38,943 bases of DNA from Planctomycetota bacterium (lineage in GTDB: Bacteria; Planctomycetota; JACQVV01), in assembly GCA_016209595.1 (NCBI GenBank), contig JACQVV010000307.1, positions 1-38,943 of the forward strand, given 5' to 3'. Under the pieces are notes generated by a model, which saw nothing but the letters and a program-made list of their open reading frames with translations, did no database searches and had not been told where the DNA came from. The translations under genes were made by a program, and so were the position numbers. Every line of letters starts with the position of its first letter. The stretch's first letter is position 1. This document shows, in pieces, positions 32,501-38,943 of the stretch.

Positions 32501-32875
32501 GCGGAGGATCCCGAGGCGGGACAGGTCTTCCTGGAGCTGGAAGCACTCCTGGAACGCCGCAGCGTGGACGATGACGTCGCGCCTCACGCGCTCGAGGAGA
32601 CGGGACTCGGCTGCCCGTGAGAGTTTGAAGAAGTCGACCGTCGCGTCCGGGCCGAGTATCTCTGCGGCGCCTCCCTCCTGGAGGAGGATCGGCCGGATCC
32701 GCGCGTTGGTGGCGAAAACGCGCTCCAGGATCATCTGGCCGAGCGTGTAGTCGAGCCAGAACTCGTCCCGGATTCGTCTCTGGAGGGCGCGGCAGTCGTC
32801 GAGCTGTCGAGGGGTGAGGACCTTCCGGCGAACCGCGATCTCGCCGATATCGGGCGTCTGGATGAATGAACTCAC
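29585..32875 (-). CDS. Large membrane protein with repeated MshEN/GspE-N-like modules
   Basis: This encodes 1096 residues from a GTG (32873-32875) that overlaps the upstream stop as GTGA. At least six copies of a helical module with the pattern LGEhLh-x-x-x-hLx-x-x-hxxhL are visible: DIGEIAVRRKVLTPRQL, RVGELLVDRGYVDRAL, PIGQVFFELGCLSRAEI, RLGEVAIDMGLLLPDLL, RLGEILVELSYLEPEAL and SLPEILVRQGELDPEIV. These resemble the GspE N-terminal/MshEN domain, known to bind c-di-GMP in some ATPases. A single transmembrane helix lies near residue 738, followed by an extracytoplasmic Pro/Ala-rich linker and a beta-rich then helical domain. No ATPase is present. It is coupled with the GspK-like gene, so it is probably part of a pilus or type II secretion-like machine. 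Confidence 0.72.
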   Translation of the reverse strand: MSSFIQTPDIGEIAVRRKVLTPRQLDDCRALQRRIRDEFWLDYTLGQMILERVFATNARIRPILLQEGGAAEILGPDATVDFFKLSRAAESRLLERVRRDVIVHAAAFQECFQLQEDLSRLGILRRVGELLVDRGYVDRALADECRRAPVVAEELPALGFSRIAVHNGLVTEKEAADALELTDRIERDLGIRIPIGQVFFELGCLSRAEIEAILAAQVEVGRLAPDRTVLRVLKLSEIEEDILLQRLLGSGRLHEELLSRAVDLSTRLVEHGLDLGPLEVLWIQGVLGENDFRDVLSHQAAEIARLAIEAPPIRLSIASSAELLARQCPQDVSLPDWLFGQFALFAGALTRENLERDLLVHRLIRETGDGGRGSGFGGSIARRPSPVARQTPAAPSPFPTLGQILFDRYRNDPCRLRQLARAQRDLGKLLGRPYEIRTCHLSPLETSAVAARVACDPSLGPALERAARAARTLAELGIERRPEELLLETGDLEWEEIEEGARERVGRLSGGRRSETRPGDEALFERAFADSAASPNRTRLGEVAIDMGLLLPDLLARALTVQLLARGLGVNKRLGEILVELSYLEPEALAAVLRAQTARLDAVRRLPPPPPEEIDSLEPEGRFLLRRATETEALDAGRLHEILRIQRELRALGLAGSLPEILVRQGELDPEIVQGLRTEARREHESGPGRPAGVGRTNRPSAEKVRRAYRHAVCEAAASFDPSRPPPLGAARPDEAPASPTRRVAGAVLILAFVAGVAVFGIRELTRPAPNATGELESQQAGNEGTRTDAPDLSAAQVAALEVVTPASGGAARPGNPATSDEPAAPHRAPLSAGPAPRQGELVEKPAPSTGVHLAEPPGFPGREGKDAVTAERLAEPLADLRASLVSDGLATRIGVRFRSGFPPGTTLVLTLSAAEEPAAVLHRTTVRLTSRGAFEIEVAPCPRSLPPSNYLVGLSYRPELQPGIVAFEHAQEVSIRVVTRLGTDDEIRAARAATASALGPLVGRLEGALRMLQEDPGSLDARSAAREAQAVAEIRDALTDASEPISLPAHAKSLADVARILGEILSGSVRGEPLDQSELARAGNELRACREAIER

Positions 32876-35800
32876 GATTCCTCCCAACGCAAGATTTGGG
32901 GCGCACGGGAGAAGGCGACCGTCACGTCGTCCACGGCAGGGCTCTCGTAGAGCGGGCGCTCCGGTGGAGGTCCCTGGAAGACCAGGCCGTAGCGGACCTC
33001 GCCCTGGATCCTCTGCCCGACCGAGACCCCGGCGGGCTCGTCGATCGCCGCAAAAGTGACGCCTCGATCGGAGAGGACGAGCGAGACCCGCGGGCCCTCC
33101 CACTCACGAGGTTCTCGGACGGTGAAGGACGCCCACAGGACGCTGGAGTCACGCGGGATGGGGAGCGGCGCCGAAACGTACGCCGCGTTCCCGCCGGAGT
33201 AATACCGCCCGGCGAGGTAGAGCGCCGCGGGCAGGTCGGGTCCGGCGGCCACGGGGAGCGAGACGAGCTCATCGTAGGTCGCCTCGGCGCTCGAGCCGGG
33301 CAGTCCGTAGTCGGCTCCGAGCCGCTCCCCCAGCCGGAGCAGATTCCCGGGCGTGATGGGGGCGGCAAGGAGCTCGTCCTCGGAAAGCGCGTAGGCGTCC
33401 AGGAAACCGGCGACGGCCTCCGGGAGCGGCATGCCGTCCACGTACACCGCGATTCCCTGTCGCGGACCTTCGGCGATGAAATCCCACATGACGGCGAAGT
33501 GGGTCCACCGATGGGGCGGCGGCGCCCAGCGGGAATAGAGGAGGCGCTCCGCGCGCGGGTTCTCGATCTCGCTGCGCTCGAACTGGAAACCGAACGTGCC
33601 GGACCAGGTCGGGGTCCAGTCGCCGACCCGGGCGAGCTGGAAACTCTGCGTCCCCGACTCGCCAGAACGCGAAAGGGCGAGGAGATGGTGCGTGCGGTTC
33701 GACGGCCCTTCCGCCCGATTCGGATCCCATGAGGGTTTCAGCCAGAACGCGATCGTCCCGCGCAGGGGTCCGACGTTTCCGGGCGCGACGAAGGCGGGGA
33801 CGGCGTCCACCTCGGAGTGGAGCCCGTCGGGCAGGAGGGCCCCGGGCGCTCCGGCCGAGACGATCGGCGCCACCATGGGGCCCAGCGTGTCGAGCGAGGG
33901 GGCGAGCGGACCGCCGCCGAGATCCGCATCTAGAGATTCCCGGGTCCAGCGGGCGAGCAGGCGATCGCGATAGGGCACGGCTCCCAGGACGATGCGGGAC
34001 GTGGTGACCGGGGCGAGCGAGATCCAGCCATCGGCGTGCTCTGCCGCGGGCAGGTGAAGGCGGGACGGACCCTGGTCGATCTCGGCGTCCGGCTCCGGGA
34101 AGGTGACCAGCGTGGGCAGAGTCAGCGTCTCGAGAACGATCGGGACGAGATAGAGGCCGTCGTAGCGGCACACGACGCTCCCGCCCACCCCGTTGGCGCG
34201 CAAGAAGGCGTCGGAGTCCCCCAGACCCTTGGCCATCGCGCCGCCGAAGAACTCCACGCTCCCGTCGAGCTCGAACTGCTCCCCGGCGTAGAGGACTCCC
34301 TCGATGACCGCGCCCGGGTTGCCGCTGACGCTGATGTCGGTGCCGGCGATCAGCGTGAATCGCAGCGAGGCATCGGGTTTCACCTTCGGTGTCCCGCTGA
34401 GCGCGATGTGGCCTGTGGCGACGACCGTGAGCGTCCATCCCGATCCCGGGGTGTTCGAGCGGATCGAGACGTTGCCCTCGAAGTAAAGCGTGCCGGAGAG
34501 GGTGGGGCCGGAGCGCCAGTTCCAGTCGCCATCGTGGAACTCGAACCCCATGAACGACCCGTCCCCGACCAGCCGCCCCGACGCGTCGTACACCTTGCCG
34601 CTCGCTGAGAAGACGAAGTCCGCCGCGGAACGGAACCGGGTAGGGGAGACGAGCGGGACATCTTGTCGCGGGTACGATCCGCCCGAGACTCCTCCTACCC
34701 GGCATTGCGGCCCCTGTGAGTACGTACCCCCCGCGGTTGCATCGTTCTGGACGTAGGTCGTGCCGAGGAGCTCGAGATCGGCGTTCGAATGGATGCTGCC
34801 GCCCTGGCCGAGGATCTCGACCGAGCCGTTGACGACGATGCTCTCCTCGGTCAGGATCGCGACGCGCAACGCGTAGAGGGTCGGCTCCACGAGGTCGTAG
34901 GTCGAGGCCTCCCCCTGCAGGAACTGGGCCTGCGAGGTATGGCGCACGATCGAGTAGACCTCGACGGCCGTCTCGATCCGGGCCCGCGCTCTCACGATCC
35001 CTCCCTCGGCGGTCACGCGGCCGATCGACTCGATCTCGAAGACCCCCATCGACGCGAAGCAGATCTCGGTCGTGGTGGCGACGAGGTCGAATTTGTCGAT
35101 CCGCCGGTAGACCGGGAGGTCGGGGTTGGCGCGGTGCGTGTCGGTGTTCGGGTCGGCCATGGCCAGGATCGCCTCGGCCTGGGAGGCTTCAAGGTCGCCC
35201 GCGCGGACCTGCATGTCCAGGAGGTCGCGGAATTCGGTCCACGTCCGGATGGGCGCGGTCTCCCGGCGCAGGGCGAGCGCGCGGGCGAGGCGGGCCGCCT
35301 GATCGAAGCTGACGGGGCGGGTCCTTGCGGCCCGGCCGCGAGCCTGCCACGCCGCTCCGCCGGCCGGATCGCGGGGGATCTCCTCGTCGACGACCACCGC
35401 GGAGAGCCCGGCGAAGACGGCCGTGAGGACCTCGCTTGGCGCGGTGTTCACATCGATCGGGCTCCTCGCTTCGAGCCGAGGCGCTCCCGTCGGCGTCCGC
35501 CCGCGCACCAGCGATCCGGCGGGGGGGTGCGAGGAGTCCGGCACGGGCGCGAGGACCGCCGGGTCGCGCCAGGCGTGGCAGGTCACGAAGTCATCCAGGA
35601 GCTCGAGATCCCGCTCGGTGACAGGCCTGCCGGGCATCCGGAGCAGGTCCCTCTCGTCGTCGAATCGTCTCGACGGGAGCGAGTCGCGATAGGCGAGGAC
35701 CTCCTCGGCCTCCGCCGGCGAGAGCGGTGGCTCCACGGCATCGAGAGCCCGGGAGAGCGAGGCAAGCATCCTCACGAGGGGCTCCTCCGATCGCGGCCGC

Positions 35801-36282
35801 CGCGGATCGGACGGGGCGTTGAGGTCGATCATCGAGGTGGCGTCGAGCACCCGCAGGACGTAGGTGTCGCCTGCCGGCTCGTACGTTCCGGAGACGATCC
35901 CCGAGTAGGGTTTTCCCTGCCCCGCGGCCGCGATCGCTTCGTTCCAATCAGCCGTGCTGCCGGCGAGATAGGAGGGAAGGGTGGCTTCCTCGAGCGGGAC
36001 GCCGTTCCCGGCCGCGAGACCCGCATGTCCCCGGTAGAACCAGGCAGCATCGGGACTGTCCCACGGCCGGGTGGAGGCGGCCCGGATCGCCGACAGGGCG
36101 TGCTCGATCCCCGCCGACGCGGCGAGCCGGGCGCGGACCTCGTCGACCCTCGTCGCGGAGGCCTGGCTCTCGAGAGCGGAAAGCCGCGCGAAGGCGAGGC
36201 CCAGGACCGAGAGGACCACGACCGCGCCCAGCGTCACGAGAAGGGCGGCTCCATGGCGGCCGCCTGCATCGGTGCGGCGCAT
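32872..36282 (-). CDS. GspK-like pseudopilin with laminin-G-type C-terminal region
   Basis: This encodes 1136 residues from the ATG at 36282. The N-terminus has a short basic stretch and GAALLVTLGAVVVLSVLGLAF, the hydrophobic helix of prepilin/pseudopilin proteins, then ESQASATRVDEVRARLAASAG. DATSMIDLNAPS and PIDVNTAPSEVLTAVF are GspK/T2SSK hallmark segments. The middle has beta-helix-like repeats (VVNGSVEILGQGGSIHSNADLELLG). The last 350 residues look like a LamG/concanavalin-like beta-sandwich (GTIAFWLKPSWDPN, then YVDGMPLPEAV). Typical GspK is about 300-350 residues, so this is a much enlarged form. The stop overlaps the next start as GTGA. It probably caps a pseudopilus or presents a surface adhesin. 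Confidence 0.8.
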   Translation of the reverse strand: MRRTDAGGRHGAALLVTLGAVVVLSVLGLAFARLSALESQASATRVDEVRARLAASAGIEHALSAIRAASTRPWDSPDAAWFYRGHAGLAAGNGVPLEEATLPSYLAGSTADWNEAIAAAGQGKPYSGIVSGTYEPAGDTYVLRVLDATSMIDLNAPSDPRRPRSEEPLVRMLASLSRALDAVEPPLSPAEAEEVLAYRDSLPSRRFDDERDLLRMPGRPVTERDLELLDDFVTCHAWRDPAVLAPVPDSSHPPAGSLVRGRTPTGAPRLEARSPIDVNTAPSEVLTAVFAGLSAVVVDEEIPRDPAGGAAWQARGRAARTRPVSFDQAARLARALALRRETAPIRTWTEFRDLLDMQVRAGDLEASQAEAILAMADPNTDTHRANPDLPVYRRIDKFDLVATTTEICFASMGVFEIESIGRVTAEGGIVRARARIETAVEVYSIVRHTSQAQFLQGEASTYDLVEPTLYALRVAILTEESIVVNGSVEILGQGGSIHSNADLELLGTTYVQNDATAGGTYSQGPQCRVGGVSGGSYPRQDVPLVSPTRFRSAADFVFSASGKVYDASGRLVGDGSFMGFEFHDGDWNWRSGPTLSGTLYFEGNVSIRSNTPGSGWTLTVVATGHIALSGTPKVKPDASLRFTLIAGTDISVSGNPGAVIEGVLYAGEQFELDGSVEFFGGAMAKGLGDSDAFLRANGVGGSVVCRYDGLYLVPIVLETLTLPTLVTFPEPDAEIDQGPSRLHLPAAEHADGWISLAPVTTSRIVLGAVPYRDRLLARWTRESLDADLGGGPLAPSLDTLGPMVAPIVSAGAPGALLPDGLHSEVDAVPAFVAPGNVGPLRGTIAFWLKPSWDPNRAEGPSNRTHHLLALSRSGESGTQSFQLARVGDWTPTWSGTFGFQFERSEIENPRAERLLYSRWAPPPHRWTHFAVMWDFIAEGPRQGIAVYVDGMPLPEAVAGFLDAYALSEDELLAAPITPGNLLRLGERLGADYGLPGSSAEATYDELVSLPVAAGPDLPAALYLAGRYYSGGNAAYVSAPLPIPRDSSVLWASFTVREPREWEGPRVSLVLSDRGVTFAAIDEPAGVSVGQRIQGEVRYGLVFQGPPPERPLYESPAVDDVTVAFSRAPQILRWEES

Positions 36283-36604
36283 GCGAGACTCCCCAACCGG
36301 ACGATCTACGGGCGTGCGGGAGCCTCGGTCGGAGCTGCCAGCAATTTGTCTATTCGCACACCCTGCCCGGATCCACGTTCCTAGCATCGGGTCCCCCAGG
36401 ATCGATGTTATGGATGCGATCGTGCCACGACTATGTGGGTCGTCCGGTGGGTCCGACTCACCGTTGCGGATCTCTCCGGCGCCCGAAGACTCGAATCGAT
36501 CGTGCCCCCGAAATCGAGTATGAGATCCGGCGGAGGTTCGGCAAGGACGGAGAGCCGAATCGAGGAATGGAGACTCCGCCCGGGGGGAGCGCCGGGGGGA
36601 TTGG
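36283..36604. other. Intergenic region, no gene seen
   Basis: These 322 bp between the GspK-like start and the small minus-strand gene contain short open frames only, none with a ribosome binding site. The part next to the GspK-like gene should hold its promoter, but no box pair with 17-bp spacing was clear. A G-rich stretch lies around 36580-36602. Confidence 0.5.
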
Positions 36605-36817
36605 CTACTTCCGACGCGAGAGAGCTGCGCGGACGCGTTCGACGTCGAGCGCGATCTCGCCGGCCAGGCGCTCCAGGGCCTCCACGGCCTCGGCGAATTT
36701 CCCGAGCTTCGAGAGGCGCCGAGCCTCGTCCGCGATCTCCTCCCGGCGCTGGGCGTGGAGCGCCACGACCTGCTCCACCATCCGGCCGGGAGGTGAAACA
36801 ACGTAGGATTGATGCAT
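36605..36817 (-). CDS. Small helical protein, function unknown
   Basis: This encodes 70 residues from the ATG at 36817 (MHQSYVVSPPGRMVEQVVAL). It is almost wholly helical and charged, with heptad-like LARLSKLGKFAEAVEALERLAGE content suggesting a coiled coil or TPR-like hairpin. A second possible start is the ATG of MVEQVV, 12 codons later; neither has a clear ribosome binding site. It is divergent from the secreted repeat protein gene and may share its control region. No family is recognised. Confidence 0.5.
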   Translation of the reverse strand: MHQSYVVSPPGRMVEQVVALHAQRREEIADEARRLSKLGKFAEAVEALERLAGEIALDVERVRAALSRRK

Positions 36818-36863
36818 CGCGGGCAAATCGTCAAGTCGCCGTTCCGAGAATGGCGCAGGTTTT

Positions 36864-36892
36864 TTGCCCCGCTTGAAGACGTGGGGTATCGT
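36864..36892 (+). promoter_or_regulatory. Sigma70-like promoter of the secreted repeat protein gene
   Basis: TTGCCC (36864-36869), a 17-bp spacer and TATCGT (36887-36892) match four of six at each box. The predicted transcription start near 36899 is compatible with the ATG at 36939 or the TTG at 36963, and excludes an earlier start. Confidence 0.42.
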
Positions 36893-36938
36893 TCTCCGGC
36901 CCCCAAGCAACCCGACCTCTACATCTACGTCTACCCAC

Positions 36939-38825
36939 ATGAACCCCGTCGGGAGGGTGGCCTTGAATCCGCGCTTCGCTCGCTCTGTTCTCGCCCCGTC
37001 CGTTTTCCTTCTCCTCGCGACTCCGGCGGGCGGCCAGGGGGACGTCCCGCCCGCGGGCGCGTGGATCGCATCCCTCGCGAGCGACGACTACCACGAGCGG
37101 GTGCGGGCGGAAGGGGAGCTGAGGCTCGCCGGTGCCGGGGCGGTACCCGCGCTCCGGATCGCCGCGGACTCCTGCGATGCCGAGGTCTCCTACCGCTCGC
37201 GGCGAATCCTCGCCTGGATCGAGGAGGACCGGGCGCTCCTTCAGACTGTGCGGGCCTACTCACCCTGGCCGGCTCCCGAGCTCTGGCGGCGCTATTCCTC
37301 GGGGGGGACGGGGAGGGCCGAGGCCCTCTGCCGCGCGGTCGGCGAAGCAGGGGAGTGGCGAAACGCGGTCGCGGTCGCGAGCTTCTTGGACTGGCGAGGA
37401 GATGCGGACGCGATCGAGCGCGAGTTCGCGCGCCTCTACGCCTCCTCCCCTTCCGGGATCGAGCGCCAGAACGTTCTCTTTCTCGTGGCCCACGCCCATC
37501 CGCAGGGGAGGGAGTTCTGCAGAGCGGTCGCGGACGGAGTCCTTCCCGGAGACGAGGACGACCGCGCCGAGGCCCGCCTTGCCCTGGCGATGGGCGGCGA
37601 TGGCGACGCGAGGCGCGCGCTCGAGTCCAACCCGCGGCCGTCGGCGGCCTTCCTCGGCGACCGCGGGGCTGTCCCGGATCTCGAAACGTACTTCCGCGAG
37701 GTCGAGGACCCGGGGGACCGCGAGCGTCTCGCCGCCTACCGCGCTGCGGAACTCCTGCTCGGACAGAGCTACTTCCACCAGATCGAGTTCCTGTTCCGCG
37801 AGGCCGGAGGCTACGGCGAGTCTCCGCTCCGCGAGATGCCGTTCCTGGAGTCCTCCGGCGATCGGGAGCGCGCCCGGGCGTTCGTCGGCGGAGTCCGCCT
37901 CTTCCTGTCGCTCTTCCCCGGCCATCCGGGTTCCGACAACCTGGCGCTCCACGCGGCGGACCGGTGCATGGAGACGCTCTCCGCGCCACGGGAGGCCGCG
38001 ATGTGGCTCTTCCGCGCGATCGGGAGCCCCGACGGGGACGTGCGCGGGGCGGCCGAGGCCCGCCTCGCCGTGCTTCTGTACGTCCTCCTGGACGTGCCGG
38101 AGCTCGACCGTCTCGCCTTCGAGGTTCGCGCCGGGGAGGAGCGGGACTCGGTGGACCGGGCGCGGCTCCTCGTCAGGTGCCGCGCGGGCGATCCCGAGGG
38201 GGCGCTCGCGCTGGCGGCGAAGCTCCAGGGAGGCCGCGTCCTGCCCGCGGCCCAGCTGGGCCACTGGCGCCGCTGGGTCGAGCTCCGGGAGGAGGTGCGC
38301 CGCGCGGACCCGCACCGGCGCGCCGAGCTCCTCTACAAGATCGCCGCGCTCTTCTATCACAACCCCGGAATCCTCAGCCCACCCGGGGTCTCCGACACGG
38401 TCCGGAGCCACGACTTCCTCTTCGAGTATTTCGACCACGAGCGGCCCGTCGAATCGGCCGCCCGCCGCCTCGACTGGCTCCTCGCGACCCATCACCTCGC
38501 CCGCGCGGCGGCTGTCTTCGAGGAGATCCGCCGCGACCACCCCGACGCGAAAGTCATGGACCGGACGCTCTTCTCGCTCGGGCTCTGCTATCACAAGATG
38601 AAGGACTCGCGCGCGTTCGAGGCGTCCCGCTGGTACTTCTCCTACCTCGGGAAACGCGGCGAGGCGCACGAACCCTCCGGGCTCACGCGCCGGCACGTGG
38701 AAGCGTTCCAGGAACTCGTTCGCCGGTTTCCCGAGAGCACTCTAGCCGACGACGCCCAGCGGAGCATCGAGTACCAGACGAGCGCCGGGAACTACGTCCC
38801 CGCGTCGGTGGGGGAACGACGCTAA
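36939..38825 (+). CDS. Secreted helical-repeat (HEAT/TPR-like) protein
   Basis: From ATG 36939 this encodes 628 residues. A TTG at 36963 is an alternative and has GGGAGG 6 nt upstream. Either gives a signal peptide: basic NPRFARSVLAPS, a hydrophobic VFLLLATPAGGQ stretch and cleavage after about GGQ. The mature protein is a series of helical pairs (DDYHERVRAEGELRLAGAGAVPALR, a HEAT-like opening; later TPR-like DRTLFSLGLCYHKMKDSRAFEASRWYFSYLG). It has no catalytic motif. Such proteins are common scaffolds in the periplasm or on the surface. Its TAA stop is contained in the CTAA that begins the palindromic element at the window end, so the element inserted at or just past the native terminus. 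No functional link to the RiPP genes is visible. Confidence 0.75.
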   Translation: MNPVGRVALNPRFARSVLAPSVFLLLATPAGGQGDVPPAGAWIASLASDDYHERVRAEGELRLAGAGAVPALRIAADSCDAEVSYRSRRILAWIEEDRALLQTVRAYSPWPAPELWRRYSSGGTGRAEALCRAVGEAGEWRNAVAVASFLDWRGDADAIEREFARLYASSPSGIERQNVLFLVAHAHPQGREFCRAVADGVLPGDEDDRAEARLALAMGGDGDARRALESNPRPSAAFLGDRGAVPDLETYFREVEDPGDRERLAAYRAAELLLGQSYFHQIEFLFREAGGYGESPLREMPFLESSGDRERARAFVGGVRLFLSLFPGHPGSDNLALHAADRCMETLSAPREAAMWLFRAIGSPDGDVRGAAEARLAVLLYVLLDVPELDRLAFEVRAGEERDSVDRARLLVRCRAGDPEGALALAAKLQGGRVLPAAQLGHWRRWVELREEVRRADPHRRAELLYKIAALFYHNPGILSPPGVSDTVRSHDFLFEYFDHERPVESAARRLDWLLATHHLARAAAVFEEIRRDHPDAKVMDRTLFSLGLCYHKMKDSRAFEASRWYFSYLGKRGEAHEPSGLTRRHVEAFQELVRRFPESTLADDAQRSIEYQTSAGNYVPASVGERR

Positions 38826-38943
38826 GGGGCTGTGAGGAAATAAATGCGTCAACACCGAGGCCGAGCGAGGCGCCGCCAGGCAAGGCGCGCCGACGAAACA
38901 ACCCAACGGAGTCGGTTGTTGAGGAGGCGCAACGCAGCCTGGC
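38822..38943. mobile_element. MITE-like palindromic element, left part (cut by window edge)
   Basis: It starts CTAAGGGGCTGTGAGGAAAT, the inverse of the terminus at about 103-122. Bases 38871-38943 repeat 1-73 in the same orientation with one difference. The CTAA at its start holds the stop codon of the repeat-protein gene. It belongs to the same family as elements B, C and D by size and by the GCCTGTG-GAAA-type terminus. Confidence 0.75.

Noticed and set aside
36864..36938. Earlier start of the secreted repeat protein at 36864
   Set aside because: It would place a Ser/Thr/Pro-rich stretch before the signal peptide and overlap a promoter. ATG 36939 or TTG 36963 gives a normal signal sequence.
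1..38943. Circular replicon suggested by matching ends
   Set aside because: The matching segment is a repeat element with relatives inside the window and has one mismatch. There is no replication or partition gene. Two copies of a dispersed repeat explain it better.

Overview
The window is GC-rich and codes densely on both strands. It looks like a contig from an uncultivated Gram-negative bacterium. The long GspK-like pseudopilin, the secreted helical-repeat protein and the PqqD-like/M50/cyclic-nucleotide-binding fusion would suit Planctomycetota, Acidobacteriota or a related phylum. There is no rRNA, tRNA or housekeeping gene to fix the lineage, so this is a guess. No tRNA, rRNA, CRISPR array, transposase or phage gene was seen.

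Most of the window (about 0.2 to 28.8 kb) reads as one large biosynthetic locus for a ribosomally made, post-translationally modified peptide (RiPP). Its centre is a pair of near-identical 115-residue precursors (20488-20835 and 21492-21839). Each has a nitrile-hydratase-like (NHLP) leader and its own sigma70-type promoter, and a GNAT acetyltransferase gene lies between them. Around them are seven radical SAM genes. Three are large enzymes with CWWGEKHHCTFCGLN (RiPP maturation radical SAM protein 1 type, TIGR03975-like). Three are short CX3CX2C enzymes that share an unusual Cys-rich C-terminus. One is a classical B12-binding radical SAM enzyme. Also present are a PpiC-related maturation protein, a DUF7059-type methyltransferase, an FkbM methyltransferase, a U32-like Cys-rich protein, six glycosyltransferase-type genes and several unrecognised small proteins. 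A 74-residue Ser/Thr/Asn-rich peptide gene at the left end may be a second precursor.

Layout: 0-2 kb, small peptide, PpiC-related protein and a sugar-transferase gene. 2-8 kb, PseG-like protein and first large radical SAM enzyme (+), converging on a three-gene glycosyltransferase operon (-). 8-14.7 kb, five-gene minus-strand operon (B12 radical SAM, methyltransferase, short radical SAM, unknown, second large radical SAM) with a good promoter at 14702-14730. 14.8-18.8 kb, FkbM gene, a repeat-filled gap, then short radical SAM plus GT4. 18.7-20.3 kb, U32-like and small unknown gene (-). 20.4-25.2 kb, precursor, GNAT, precursor, short radical SAM, third large radical SAM (+). 25.4-28.8 kb, the M50 fusion. 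28.8-38.8 kb appears to be a different neighbourhood: a polysaccharide deacetylase, a two-gene operon of a GspK-like protein with laminin-G-type tail and a multi-repeat MshEN-like membrane protein, a small protein, and a secreted helical-repeat protein.

Working model (inference): the PqqD-like domain of the M50 fusion and the PpiC-related protein handle the precursors. The radical SAM enzymes, perhaps with the U32-like protein, modify cysteine-free cores, so C-methylation, epimerisation or hydroxylation are likelier than thioether chemistry. The glycosyltransferases and GNAT may decorate the product. No C39-type peptidase/ABC exporter is present in the window.

A second theme is a family of 166-181 bp palindromic elements (MITE-like) with CTAG/CTAA/CTGA ends at 2775-2955, 15886-16051 and 25254-25419. 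Two further partial copies form both ends of the window, which probably explains why the contig stops there.
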